Assembly (NCBI GenBank): GCA_036873135.1
Contig: JAPTYO010000009.1
Coordinates: 41,060,756-41,124,755, forward strand
DNA: 64,000 nucleotides
From: Clarkia xantiana subsp. parviflora
Lineage: Eukaryota; Streptophyta; Magnoliopsida; Myrtales; Onagraceae
Direction of reading: 5' to 3'
Shown: piece after piece, positions 45,421 through 57,314 of the stretch
Position numbering within the stretch: the first letter of the stretch is position 1
Layout: each line of letters opens with the position of its first letter
Program-made: the position numbers and the translations under genes
Notes under the pieces: model-generated
The model's database searches: none
What the model was told of the DNA's origin: nothing
What the model saw: the letters and a program-made list of their open reading frames with translations, nothing else

Positions 45421-48400
45421 AGCATGGTGTTTCTTCAAGTGTTCGCCACTAAAAGAATGCTTTAACGTTCTGCCATCGAGGTCTTCCAACTTGTACGCAT
45501 TTGGAGCTGGCATCCCCACGACCTTATAAGGTCCTTCCCATTTTGGTGACATCTTGTTGATTCGATCCAAAAGGGTGAACTCGTTGCGACGCCAAACCAG
45601 CTCCCCGACGAATAACTGTCGGGACTTCACTCGCCGATTGTAGTACCTGGCCGTCGCCAAACGCATTCGAGCTTGGACTTCATCGGCTTCCCGCCTCTTC
45701 TCTTCGAGTAAGTCCATGTCCAGACGTCTCATCTCATCATTCGTCAGGGGCTCGTAATATCTCATCCGATGGGACGCCACAGCTACCTCTACGGGGGCGA
45801 CAGCCTCCGTGCCATAAACGAGGCCAAACGGAGTCTCCCCGGTTGATCGTTTGGGTGTTGTTCTAACAGCCCAAAGCACGTTTTCCAGTTCGTTCAGCCA
45901 TTTGCCCTTCAAGGCATAGACCCTCTTCTTTAGGCCATCCATCACGATTTTGTTGGCGGATTCCACCTGACCGTTAGTTTGAGCATGGCGTACAGAAGCT
46001 GTCTGATGCTCGATGTTCAACTCCTCCAGATACTCCCTCACCTGAGAGCCGTTAAACGGTGGACCATTGTCGCTGATCACCGCCTTAGGAATTCCGTATC
46101 TGGACACAATATGGGTCTGCAAGAACTTGACGATCTGGTTCCCCGTCGTTCTGGCCAACGCCTTTGCCTCTATCCATTTCGAAAAATAATCGATTGCTAC
46201 AAGTAAATACTTACATTGGCCTTGTGCTTGTGGAAGAGTACCCACCAAGTCGATGCCCCAGTGCGCGAAAGGCCAGGCGCTCTTGATGGATGTCAGATTA
46301 GCGGCCGGAGCCACGATACTCGGGGCGTACCTCTGGCACGCGTCACAGGATCGGACCAACGTCGTTGCTTCCTTGCTCATCGTAGGCCAATAATAGCCCA
46401 AGTTCAGCACTTTCCTCATAATGGATCGGGCCCCTTTATGACAAGCCGCGACCCCTTCATGCACCTCCTTCAGGATTCGATTTGTGTCGGGCTCTGCCAC
46501 ACACTTCAAGTACGGAGTTGAGAACCAGCCCTTCTTGTATAGCTGATTATCCAGCATCACATAATTGGCCGCGATCCGAAATATCCTGTCGGCTGCTACT
46601 TTTTCATCGGGGACTGTCCCCGTAGTCAAGTATGCGACTATCGGGGTCATCCAAGTGGGCTCCTCCTCCGGTTTTGCCTCAATGGCACACACCTGTGTCG
46701 GGTCGATGGTCGATAAGATCACCTTCTCCAAGAAGTGCACCTTCCGATTTTCTTCCAAGGGTGCCCCCAGGGCAAATTTGCTCAAGGCGTCTGCCTCTAC
46801 GTTTTCCTCCCTCGGGATTGCCTCGATATCGAAGCTTTTAAAGCTCTCCTTCAGGGCTTGTACCTCGCGTAGGTATTTCTTCATTATTGGACTTCTTGCT
46901 TCGTATCGCCCTTGAACCTGGTTCACGATTAAAGTTGCGTCACACTTCACTCTCAAATGATCAACTCCAGTGCCTTTAGCAATTTTTAGGCCCGTGATAA
47001 GAGCTTCATACTCCGCTTCGTTGTTTGTGGCCTTGAATGTTAAAGCCAAGGCGTATCGGAGCGGTTCACCTTCACCTGGTGGTATCAACAAAAAGCCTGC
47101 TCCTGATCCGTCTGAACTCGAGGAGCCATCCGTGTAAATTTCCAAGGTATTTTCCCCGTTTGGCTGTTCTGATTGCTCTACCCTCTCTGGTTGTTCTTCT
47201 GTCGGGACCTCCATGGCTGCCCCCTCTACAGGGCCCGCTTCTTCTAGATCGGGGGCTGTAGATTCTGCTATGAAATCTGCCAATGCTTGGCCTTTGATGG
47301 CCGTTCTTTGAGCAAAGTGTATGCGAAACTCACTAAGCTCTACTGCCCATTTCACTAATCTTCCCTACGCATCCGGTCGGTTAAAAAAATGCTTCAAAGG
47401 CTGGTTCGTCAGCACAGTGATCTCGTGTGCGTGGAAATAAGGCCTTAGCTTCCGAGCAGTAATAATCAATGCAAAGAGGTACTTCTCAACAGCAAGATAA
47501 TTCAATTCAGACTTGGCAAACGACTTGCTTACATAATAGACGGGGACTTGATTACCCTCGACAATCTTTACTAACACAGAGCTAATGGAAAATTCAGAAA
47601 CAGCCAAGTAAAGATAGAGCGGCTCGCCTGGAACCGGATTCGCCAACGGAGGGAGGGTGCAAAGGTGTTGCTTGAGTGCTTGGAACGCCTCTTCACCCTT
47701 GGCGGTCCACTCAAATTTCTTGTTGGCCCTCAGGACTTCGAAAAATGGCATTGATCGGTCGCTAGCTTTGGATAGGAAACGATTCATTGCAGTCAGTCGG
47801 CCATTCAGCACTTGTACCTACCGATGGTTTATCGGAGACTGCATCTCCTCAATCGCCCTCAGCTTCTCGGGATTCACTTCAATTCCTCTCTGGCTCACCA
47901 TGAAGCCCAAAAATTTCCCTGAATGGACCCCGAAGGCGCATTTCGTCGGGTTTAAACGAACCTGGTGAAGCCTCATCCGCTCAAACGCCAGGGTTAGGTT
48001 GTGCACATGATCCTCCGCTTGTCGGGATTTTACCAGCATATCATCCACGTAAGCTTCCATGGTCTCCCTCAGCATATCTCCTAACAGCTTATTCACCATC
48101 CGCTGGTAGGTTGCCCCAGGATTGATCAACCCGAAAGGCATGACATCGTAGTGATAGATGTCACTGTCTGCATAGAATGCTGTGTGAGGAGCATCCTCCT
48201 TGGCCATCTTGATCTGGTTGTAGCATGAGTACGCATCCATGAAGCTCAACAGCTCATGTCCCGACGTGGCATCCAACAACTGGTCGATTCTCGGGAGTGG
48301 GTAACTGTCCTTTGGGCAAGCCTTGTTCAAGTCGCGGAAATCCACACACATCCGCCATTTCCCGTTAGTCTTCTTCACCAGCACTGGATTAGCGACCCAA

Positions 48401-49411
48401 GTTTGGAATCGGAGCTCTTTAATAAACCCAGCATCGAGCAACCTGTCCACTTCCTGCTGGATCGCGATCTTCTTATCTGTGCCCATCGGACGCCTTTTCT
48501 GCGTAATAGGCTTGATTGCGGGGTCTATCTTCAGCTCGTGTACGATCATATCGGGACTGATTCCTGGCATATCGCTCGGGGACCAGGCAAACAGTTCCTT
48601 GAACTCCTTCAGCAACTCAATCAATTTTTGGGCTGTCTCCTCGGTCAGAGCAGACCCGATTTTTACCTTCCTCTGGGGTCCGTCGATTTCAACTTCTTTT
48701 AGATCTTCTACAGGGGCGGGGCGCCCAAACTCCTCTCTAGGATCTGTATCTGTCTGGAGGACAGTCATGGCTTCTCGCCTCCTCCTCCGGGTGGCGTTAA
48801 CGTAGCATTTTTGGGAAGCTACCTGGTCGCCCTTGACTTCTCCGACTCCGTGGTCGGTCGGGAACTTCATTTTCTGGTGTATTGTCGAGGCAACCGCCAT
48901 CAGGGGGTTGATGGTGGTTCTCCCGATGATCGCGTTGTAAGTCCCTGCGGAATCAACTACCACGAACTCCACGTTCCTCCTTTCTGATTTCCACCCACTA
49001 CCAAACTCCACTGGTAAGGTGATTACTCCTAGCGGATAGGAGGTTGAGCCGGAGAACCCGACCATAGGGAAGTTTGCCTCCTTCAGATCTTTCTTCGTTT
49101 TTCCCATGGCCTCCAGCGTGTCCATAAATAGAATATCAGAGGAGCTTCGCCCGTCGATCAGAATTCGCTTCATTTCGAACCCGTCTAAATCCAAGGTTAA
49201 CACTAAGGCGTCGTCGTGCGGGGTTTCCACGCCTATGAGATCCTCCGATGAAAAGGAGATCACCATTTCTTCCTTCAGGGTCCAGGATCGGGACCTCTTA
49301 CCCAGCACCACCGCTGTAGGGATTCTAGAGGCATAAACCTCTCGGGAGGATGAAGTATCACCTCCAGCAGCAAACCCTCCGTGAATCACATTGATAGTGC
49401 CCCGTCTCTCC
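45418..49411 (-). pseudogene. pol: pol of element C: protease, RT, RNase H, integrase
   Basis: Protease and RT are open at 49389-47818. The protease site reads ILIDGRSSSD, with arginine replacing the second glycine of the DGG loop. RT is complete with YVDD near 48040-48052. A GAG to TAG change at 47820-47818 separates RT from the 47811-47365 segment. A TCG to TAG change at 47367-47365 follows near the start of RNase H. RNase H and integrase are then open to the natural stop (47355-45418, 645 codons): YTDGSSSSDGSG, HHCC zinc site with CDACQRYAP, WGIDLVG, SDNGPP, QVESANK, and a C-terminal tail ending KKHHA. Not functional as a whole. Confidence 0.88.
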
Positions 49412-51022
49412 TTACGAGCACCGGATGACTCTGGGTCGGTTCTCTTCTTCTTTGGGGACCGATCGCGGGATCGAACGGGACCGCGATCGGGACCGAGAGC
49501 GGGATCGACACCGCTTATCCCCGACGAATTCCTTGAGCTTCCCCTTCTGGATCAGCTTTTCGATCTCCTTCTTCAGCTCCCGACAATGATTGGTGTCGTG
49601 ACCGTTTGCGCGGTGAAATCGGCAGTAGCGATCCGTGCGAGATCCCAAGAATTCTCCGTCCTTCTTTGGGGGGTACCTGGAGATACCTTGTCGTTCCATG
49701 ACCGTCAGTACCTCTGCCATGGAGCAGTTGAGAGGAATGTCGAGATTCTCCCGTTTATCCTTCCTTGAAGAACGCCTATCGTCCCTCCGATCAGAGCGGC
49801 CTCGATTCCGACTACATTCGGGTTTCCCCTTTGACTTACGATCGTCGACAAGTTTAACCGACTGCTTCCCTTTATTCGATTTCGGGGGCTCCAGCTCTCC
49901 AGCGGCTATCTTTGACTCCTGGACATCGATTTGCCGTTTCACCCTCTTCTGTAGTGCCTCCGTATTCCACACAGCTTTTTCAGCTACACTGTGCATTAGG
50001 TCGGAACCGTAGGGGGCCGTTAGGTTCCGAATGAATGTACGGATGGTTTCGCTTTCCGAGATTTCCTCGTCGATCTCCGCCACACTGGTAGTGTATCGCT
50101 GGTAATAGTGTGCCAGTGATTCGTCGGGCCTTTGTACCACCTGGGTCAGGGACCTCACACTCTTCAAAAAACGTCTACGACCCTGGTACTGCTGAATGAA
50201 CCGGTCGTGCATATCTGCCCAGCAAGTAATGCAGCCTGGGGGCAGACTAAAGAACCAGGTCAGGGCTCTTTCTCCAAGTGTGTTCGGGAATAGCGTACAC
50301 ACTATATCTTCATTCGGGGCTCTTCCCAGACATGCCATGAGGTGCTTCTGGACATGACGAACCGGATCTCCTTCACCATCGTATTCCTTTATCGTGGGGA
50401 TACCCAGCCCTGGCGGGGCTAGGGTGTCTATGAGTCGAGGAACGAAGGGATGAGTAGATCGATCCCTCAGCTCCGATACCAGCGGCTTCTGCTCTCCCAT
50501 GCAGATGTTCACGATCTTTACCACCTGATCGGGGGTGATGGGACCATTCAGGGGAATGGTCCTGTGTTTTACCGGCCCTGGCCCATCAACCACGAATCTC
50601 TCCGGCTGAATGGACACCCTACTCCTGTCCTGGCCTCGGGACGGAGCTTCCTGTACGTTCCGAACCTCTACTGGTGGGGCCACTTCTTCCAACGGGGGCA
50701 TCTCCTCCTGCCTCCTCGCGGCCTCTCTCCGATCCAGGAGAGCCTCCACGGCTGCCAAAAACATGGGCATAGCTTCTGCTACGGCTCTTGTCAGGTCCGT
50801 AGCTGGGGGAGCCTCCTGCTCCCTGTTGCCCTGGTACTGAGCAGCAATCTCTTCGGGACCTTCATTATGCCCCCCTGTCTGGGAAAGCTAAGCAGCGGGA
50901 TAGTTCTGGTTTTCCTCCTATTCTGGTAGTGAATTCAGAGTTGTTGCGGCGGGGTGACGGGAACCGCCAGATTGTCCCTGTCTTCTTTGCTTGCCAGCCG
51001 CCATTGATCGAGTAGAAGGCAT
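49412..51022 (-). pseudogene. gag: gag of element C
   Basis: Start at 51022 (MPSTRSMAAGKQ). TAG codons at about 50918 and 50888 near the N-terminus. The rest is open from 50770 to the RS run, where 2 bases are missing near 49470 and the frame is lost before the protease. Zinc knuckle CRFHRANGHDTNHC near 49620. Confidence 0.85.
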
Positions 51023-51040
51023 ATCAGCTTTTTGTTTGTT

Positions 51041-51057
51041 TCCCACAAACGGCGCCA
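51041..51057 (-). other. Primer-binding site of element C
   Basis: Minus-strand TGGCGCCGTTTGTGGGA, 1 base inside the LTR border. Confidence 0.8.
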
Positions 51058-51058
51058 A

Positions 51059-51774
51059 TGTTGGATCACGATGGAACTCCGGCACGGATTTTGACGGCGA
51101 TCCTAGCTCCTTTGCTCCACGCAATCCTGCAAGAGGGGATAGACCGGGCGGTGACCCAGAATCCCTCTCCGATGCTTAAATGAGTGTCTAGTACGAACTG
51201 GCAAGCAGTAATCTCAAAGAGTATAATTCAACGTAAACCATCTGAGGTGATCTCTTGCCCTTTTATAGGCGAAGAGACGCCTCAGTTACCTGGTGAACCG
51301 TTGGGGGTGGTTAGCCCGTATCCCGCGTATCTCGGGGGTGATCCCGCCTATCTAGGCCATGATCTCGCTTATCTCGGCCACGCCCCGCGTATCTCGGCCA
51401 CGCTCCGTGTATCTTAACCACGTTCCGCGTATCTTGGCCATGCCCCGCGTATCCCGGTCTTATCCTCTGATAACGAGTCCCGACTCCCGTCGGGGACTCC
51501 AGAGTTATCTTGTTGTGTCACCGCTCAGGGCCCCTCATCATCGTGACAGGGCCTATTCTTCTCAGGGATTCGTCATCGGGGCCTACTTAGAGGCTTCTCA
51601 TCGGGAGCTTCCAGCTCGTCTATCGGGACCGACTCTGTCGGGACCTTTCATCATCGGGGCTCCCTTCGTCGGGACCCTTTGTCTGGACCATCTTGGCCTT
51701 CGTTCCGGGCCCACCGGGCCTATTTGCCGTTTCCTCGCAGTTAATGGGCCTAACGGCTGTGACCGAACCCATCA
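51059..51774 (-). repeat. 5' LTR of element C
   Basis: 716 bp; nearly identical to 40804-41519. Confidence 0.95.
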
Positions 51775-51779
51775 CGTAT

Positions 51780-52283
51780 GTCGTCTACGTATAAGGTTAA
51801 GATGACATACTCTGGCCCGGAGGTCTTATAATACACGCACGGATCCTCGTGAAGATTCACGAATCCGTTTCCTACGATTTCCTCATGGAATCCGTGGTAC
51901 CATTGCCGAGACGACTATTTAAGACCGTATATAGACCTTTGGAGTTTACAAACTTTACGTTTGTTACCAGGAGTAATGAAACCCTCCAGTAGGTCCATGT
52001 AGATCTCTTCCTTCCAGGTTTCCGTGGAGGATTGCGGTCTTAACATTTATTTGGTGCAGCTCTAGATCGAGACTTGCGACCAGGACCATAAATGGCCCTA
52101 ACCGTGGTTTTACACACAGTCAGTGAGTTTCTCTTATCAAAGTCCAGTCCGTTAATTGGGCAAGTCCTTTCGCAGTAAGTCGGGTTGTTCGACCTTTTCC
52201 ATCAGTGGTGAGCCTTCTTTCAGGGCTCACCTTATCCTTATGCCCATGTGTTTAGCAGGTAAATTAACTAATGAATTTAATGG
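51780..52283 (-). pseudogene. pol: copia RT N-terminal part of F3b
   Basis: Continues F3b across element C. Near 51790-51805 the minus strand reads LYVDD, the RT catalytic box, and the next codons lie at 40803 and below. Upstream, RT words such as the counterparts of LEDEIYMDLLEGFITPGN and KTAILHGNL are readable with shifts. The region then meets the F2 LTR at 52284. Confidence 0.75.
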
Positions 52284-52907
52284 TGTTGAGATCATTTTCC
52301 ACTTGGGATATCTCAAACTTTTTTTTCAGGGACGTCGAACCTCGATCGATGAACTAACTTTTGGCTTCGACCTCGAACTACCTTCGATCTCTGTCTCAAT
52401 CTTCTAAACATCGGGTCCTGCGGAGCGGGCGATAACCAGCTTGGAGAGGGGGGGGTACAGGTTGTACCCTCTCTGATGCTAAAGTCACTATTTTTAGAGA
52501 GAGAAAGTTCTAGAGAGAGGTCAGAGCACAAATAGCAAATTTTCCAGAGTTTCCAGTTAACTTGTTGAAATGGGAGATCCAGGCCCCTATTTATAGGAAA
52601 CCTAAAAACTTTGCTCGGTTTGATGTCGGTATACAGGAAAGCGCTTACCGACACAAAGATTGGCAATATGCGCGCTAACTTCATGTACATAGAAAAAATA
52701 GGCATATACGCACGGTACAAGTCGGTAACCCGAACCGTGTCGATATTCGACACGGTCCGAATTGCTGAGGCAATCCGGAGGTCCTTGGTTCGGGTGCGAC
52801 CCGTATCCGAACCGTTTTGACCCAGGGTGACTGCGGTAAGGTCTGTTTTAGTGTGTTTGCGAGGTCCGAAACGTAAATACGAAGCCGTATTGGACAGATA
52901 TACAACA
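52284..52907 (-). repeat. 3' LTR of F2
   Basis: TGTTGAGATCATTTTCC to GATATACAACA on the plus strand. Longer than the other F2 LTR, partly because of about 40 extra bases around 52740-52800 with a duplicated CGACACGGT motif. CCTATTTATAGG near 52588-52599 is the probable TATA region. Confidence 0.8.
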
Positions 52908-53134
52908 CTTGCCCCCGAGTCAAGTTGCGGTTCAAAACCCATGCTGGACTCTATTTAAGATAGGATATTCGTCCAATTTTAGGTTCGGCACTAACCTCAG
53001 GGGTTGCCTGTTTGTCAATCGAGTGCGCGGAGCACAGATTCGTAATTTGCGATGTACGTACATAATCTATTCACAGAGTTAGCGTAATAGACGGTATACA
53101 TATAACAATGTGCAGTTAACGACTTATTCGTAAT
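52908..53134 (-). other. F2 internal 3' region, left of the solo LTR
   Basis: Noncoding; aligns with 56017-56240 and, inverted, with 3300-3482. Confidence 0.7.
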
Positions 53135-53849
53135 TGATGGGCTCCGCTATGGCCGTTAGGCCCCTTAACGGCGAGGAAACGGCGAACAGGCCCACTGGGC
53201 CCGAAATGAAGGTAAAGATGACCCAGGTGAAGGGTCCCGACGTAGGGAGTCCCGATGATGAAAGGTCCCAACAGATTCGGTCCCGATAGGTGAGCTGGAA
53301 GCTCCCGATGAGAAGCCTTTAAGTAGGCCCCGATGACGAATCCCTGAGAACGATTGGCCCTGTCACGATGACGAGGGGCCCCGAGCGGTGACACAACGAG
53401 ATAACTCTGGAGTCCCCGATGTTAGTCGGGACTTGCCATCAGAGGTAAAGGCCGAGATACGCGGGGCGTGGCCGAGATACGCGGAGCGTAGTTAAGATAC
53501 ACAGAGCGTGGCCGAGATACGCGGGGCGTGGCTGAGATAAGAGAGATCTGACCTAGATAGGCGGGATCGTGCACGAGATATGCGGGATACGGGCTAACCA
53601 CCCCAACGGTTCACCAGGTAACTGAGGTACCTCTCCACCTATAAAAGGGCAGAGGTCACCTCAGGTCAATTACGTTTTTGAAAAGACACTTTGAGATTCT
53701 TACTTGCCACCATATACGAGATACTCATTTAAGCATCAGAGAGGGATTATGGGTCACCGCCCGGTCTATCCCCTCTTGCAAGATTACGTGGAGCAAAGGA
53801 GCTAGGATCGCCGTCAAAGATCGTACCGGAGTTCCGTCGTGATCCAACA
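53135..53849 (+). mobile_element. Tat-type solo LTR
   Basis: 715 bp, TGATGGGCTCCGC to GTGATCCAACA, same family as the LTRs of element A. Perfect duplication GTAAT (53130-53134 and 53850-53854) and no internal sequence: product of recombination between two LTRs of one element. The host sequence on both sides matches 56230-56285 continuously once it is removed. Confidence 0.93.
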
Positions 53850-53885
53850 GTAATAACATGCGTTAAGCGAAATACTTGTGATAAT

Positions 53886-55377
53886 AAGTAATTATGGAGC
53901 TTTGGTCTTTGGAAATCTGGCTGGAACAGCCTCTTTTGCGGCAGGAACTGCCTTGGTTGTTGCGAACCTTGTTGAGGTCTCGCCTGCTTTTCTTTAGCAC
54001 GAGCTTCATTGAGTTTCGCCTTGTTTTGATCCCTGAATCTTTTTACATCCACGAACTCCTTGACTCTTGCCGCCAATTCTTTAAGTGTCTCCGCGGGGCG
54101 CCTTGACATATTTTCCGCAAGGGAAAATCCTTTTCGGCCTTAGTTAGCAATGAAAGCGCACACGATCTCTCCTTCAGTGAGGTTGGCCTGAATGTCCGCG
54201 ACATTTTGGTTGAAACGGATGTAGTAATCCGCCAATGATTCATCATTTTGCTGAACCACCTCGTTTAATGCGCCTAGACCCTTTAGGAGTGTGCACTCTC
54301 CCATGTATCTTTGAATAAACTTCGACTTCAGGTACGCCCACGATGTAACACTTCCGCGTGGTAATGAAAAGAACCAATGTGCGGCCGTTCCCACTAGGGT
54401 GTTGGGGAATGTCATGGAGACATGATGCGGATTCTCAGTTCGTTCCATCAAGGAGGCTTCATGTTGTTGAATTTGTTCAATCGGATCTCCTTTTCCCCTG
54501 TATTTCTCTCCTCAAATTCGGTAGAGAGCGTCTGGGACACGACTGTACACTAGTTCGTTGGAGAACGGATGTGACACGTTTTCTTCAAGGGAATGCATCC
54601 CTTTCATTTTTTACTTCTTCATCTTTTTCTCGATCATTTCTTCCAAAGCTTTAGCCATAAGCCCCGTGATTGGGATGTCACTGTTGCATGAATGCTTCCT
54701 ACACTCCTCATTGTATGTATGAGCATGGGTTGCTTCCTTGGAATGGCCTTCCTTGTGCACGTCTGCATGGCTTGCTGAGTTGAAGTTGCCTTCCTTTTGT
54801 GGCCTCTGTGAGTGGTTCACAGGGGGTTGCCTCCATCTTACTGCTTGCTGCTGCTGGTTCACATCAACACTTGGAGTGTATGAATGTGTAGCTTCCTGCC
54901 TTGCCTACTGGTAGGTTCTTTCGGAATATCCTTCGTCCTCTGGATGCTGCGGTTCTTGATGGTTGACATCATGTGACATCTCCCTTGTACGTGCAGCATG
55001 CTCGTTAGCTGGCGGAGGTGGCAGTGGGGGTGCCATGTACCCTTGATTCCTAGAGTCTCTCTGAATGCGAGGAGCTCCTCCAGCACGGCCATCATGGCAG
55101 GTGTGACTGTTGGCAGGTTATCCACGCCTCTTAGTTTTTGCTGCACTCCGTCAGATGGCATCCGATGTGGGAACTCTTTAATCCTCTCCGCCCTTTATTT
55201 GAACTCGTGCGCTGGTACCTCGTTCTGGACGTTGGGACCATGCTGCGCGGAGGGCGCATTTGCGGTTGGCATGGAAGAGGCGGAAGACTCTGCGTCTGGA
55301 ATATGAGAAGGTCCTGGTTGGCTTCTCGTCGGCTTTCGCTTGCTCGCACCCGCCCTCTTCGTTCGTCTGCCTGTCAT
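53886..55377 (-). pseudogene. gag: gag of F2 (several frameshifts and stops)
   Basis: Start MTGRRTKRAGASKRK at 55377. Shifts near 55195 and 54860, stops near 54905 and 54605. A retrotransposon gag core is readable at 54451-54140 (GTAAHWFFSLPRGSVTSWAY, then ESLADYYIRFNQNVADIQ). A charged segment follows (RFRDQNKAKLNEARAKEK, 54040-53980). The core is related to, but clearly distinct from, the Tat gag of A-D. No protease motif follows. Confidence 0.75.
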
Positions 55378-55412
55378 AGTTTGTGGTTTAGAACGGCTTT
55401 CTGTCCGAATCA

Positions 55413-55426
55413 GGCTGATGGCGCCA
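55413..55426 (-). other. Primer-binding site of F2
   Basis: Minus-strand TGGCGCCATCAGCC, 2 bases from the LTR border. Confidence 0.65.
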
Positions 55427-55428
55427 AG

Positions 55429-56016
55429 TGTTGAGATCATCTTCCACTTGGGATATCTCGAACTATTTTTCAGGGACCTCGAACCTCGATCCACGAACTA
55501 ACTTTTGGCTTCAACCTCGAACCTCGAACTACCTTCGATCTCTGTCTCAATCTTCTAAACATCGGGTCCTGCAGAGCGGGCGATAACCAACTTGTAGGGG
55601 GGGTTGGTACTGGTTGTACCCTCTCCGATGCTAAAGTCAGTATTTTTAGAGACAGAAAGTTCTAGAGATATGTCAGAGCACAAATAGCCAATTCTCCAGA
55701 GTTCCCAGTTAACTTGTTGTAATAGGAGATCCAGGCCCCTATTTATAGGAAACCTGAGAAATTTGCCCAGTTTGATGTCGGTATACTGGAAAGCGCTTAC
55801 CGGCATCGAGATTGGCTATATGCGCGCTAATTTCATGTAAATAGAAAAAATAGGCATATACGCGCGGTACAAGTCGGTAACCCGGACCGTGTCGATATTC
55901 GGTTGCGACGCGCATCCGAACTGTTTTAACCTAGGGTGACTGCGGTAGGGTCCGTTTTAGTGTGTTTGCGAGGTCCGAAACGTAAATACGAACCCGAATT
56001 GGACAGATATCCAACA
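55429..56016 (-). repeat. 5' LTR of F2
   Basis: TGTTGAGATCATCTTCC to GATATCCAACA on the plus strand; followed on the right by CTTGCCCCCGAG, the position normally taken by the end of a preceding element. Confidence 0.8.
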
Positions 56017-56285
56017 CTTGCCCCCGAGTCAAGTTACAGTTCAAAACCCATGCTTGACTCTATTTAAGATAGGATATTCGTCCAATTTTAGGTTCGGCAC
56101 TGACCTTAGGGGTGGCCTGTTTGTCAATCGAGTGCGCGGAGCACAGATTCGTCCATTTCTACTTTTCTGATGTACGTACAAAATCTATTCACAGGGTTAG
56201 CGTAATAGACGGTATACATATAACAATGTGCAGTTAACGACTTATTCGTAATAACATGCGATAAGCTAAATACTTGTGATAATAA
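56017..56285 (-). other. Extra F2 3' internal segment to the right of the 5' LTR
   Basis: Matches 52908-53134 plus 53850-53885 almost throughout, then diverges at about 56286. Remnant of a tandem F2 copy that shared the LTR. Confidence 0.7.
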
Positions 56286-56289
56286 GTAT

Positions 56290-56562
56290 AGAGTATATAA
56301 GTTGATATGCTCACATTGCATCTTGTTACTTACAATTGCATTTACTTCCATTATGTCATTAGATGTTTGTATAAGGCTATTATATGGTGCATATATCATG
56401 CAGTACATGTTACATGGTATATGCACCTTGGTGCACCAAGATAGGCACATAGGATAGCTAGTCCTAGTTGGTGATCCTTATCACCTAGTATATATAGTTT
56501 ACCTCATGCATTGTAATCCCTAATCATCAATTTAACAAATGATTCAACTTACTAAAGATAAT
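56290..56562 (+). repeat. Probable 5' LTR of copia element G (borders uncertain)
   Basis: AT-rich, with TATATATAG near 56490 and a primer-binding site at 56564, so an LTR must end just before. I could not fix TG...CA borders because only one LTR is in the window. Confidence 0.45.
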
Positions 56563-56563
56563 A

Positions 56564-56576
56564 TGGTATCAGAGCC
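56564..56576 (+). other. Primer-binding site of copia element G
   Basis: TGGTATCAGAGCC, the classic complement of plant initiator-methionine tRNA used by Ty1/copia elements. Confidence 0.85.
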
Positions 56577-57314
56577 ACCTCAAATGGCGGCGCAACCACA
56601 AAGCTAAAGAAGACCAAGTTTCTTCAACTTTTTGCCTTAACATTCACCTTGTTCAAGTGTGGATTGGCAAGTTCAGCTTCGTGGATCATCTTTTCTACTT
56701 CAAGAATCCATTTCTTACTTAAGAATGGACATCTAGTAAGTGGAATTTCAAGAACTCAACACGCATAGATAGATCTGCACCTAGACTAAGCAAAGCCAAG
56801 ATGACTTAGTACTAGTTTGCTTGTTCTTGAGGAATTCTGCCTTGTTGAGCTGATTGCGTGTTTGATATTATCATTTTCTGGAGTTTTTATTGCTTCTCTA
56901 GATCTGAATATGGTTTTTGAACTCATTTCAGCTGCGCCTCTTGCTTGAAATCTGGATATTCATTGCATGGATTCACTTGCATACACATTGCTCGGCTGAG
57001 GAGTATTTGTGACTGCTTTGAGCTTTGTGTTCATATCTTCAAGAATTCTGAGCTTTCATCAATGGAGAATGGTTTCTAATCCATTTCTGTTGTATTTCAA
57101 GCTTTGAACATCACGAATTTTCTTGCGGAATTGTACGGTCAGTACCAAAGAGTGAGCTGGAATTTGTCCTACTATCAAGAACCTTGGTGTACTACATTTG
57201 TTTGTAGTGCAACCTTGTGTATGCAATTTTGCTTGGATTTCTGGCAGCTGATTTCTTGGATTTAGTTTCCCCTGACTCCAATTTGATACCTACTTGTGTT
57301 TCTTGGGTTTCAAT
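56577..57314 (+). other. Noncoding leader of element G
   Basis: About 740 bases between primer-binding site and gag without a convincing open frame. Confidence 0.6.

Larger units (their letters stand above)
40804..51774 (-). mobile_element. Element C: full-length Tat-type gypsy element, coding parts broken
   Basis: Duplication CGTAT (40799-40803 and 51775-51779). LTRs of 716 bp differ at about 11 positions, by eye all transitions. Complete plan: LTR 51774-51059, PBS, gag, protease, RT, RNase H, integrase to its natural end (51022-45418), tandem repeats, aORF on the plus strand (42054-44745), polypurine tract, LTR 41519-40804. It is the best template in the window for the family's overall structure. 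Confidence 0.95.
52284..56016 (-). mobile_element. F2: gag-only gypsy-like element, minus strand
   Basis: LTRs 55429-56016 (588 bp) and 52284-52907 (624 bp), PBS TGGCGCCATCAGCC next to the right LTR, polypurine tract (plus-strand CTTGCCCCCGAG) next to the left one. The only coding sequence is a broken gag; the gag end is joined directly to the 3' noncoding region, so protease, RT and integrase are missing. Holds a Tat solo LTR. The right LTR is also followed by F2 3' internal sequence (56017-56285), as if a second copy had stood there. Confidence 0.78.
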
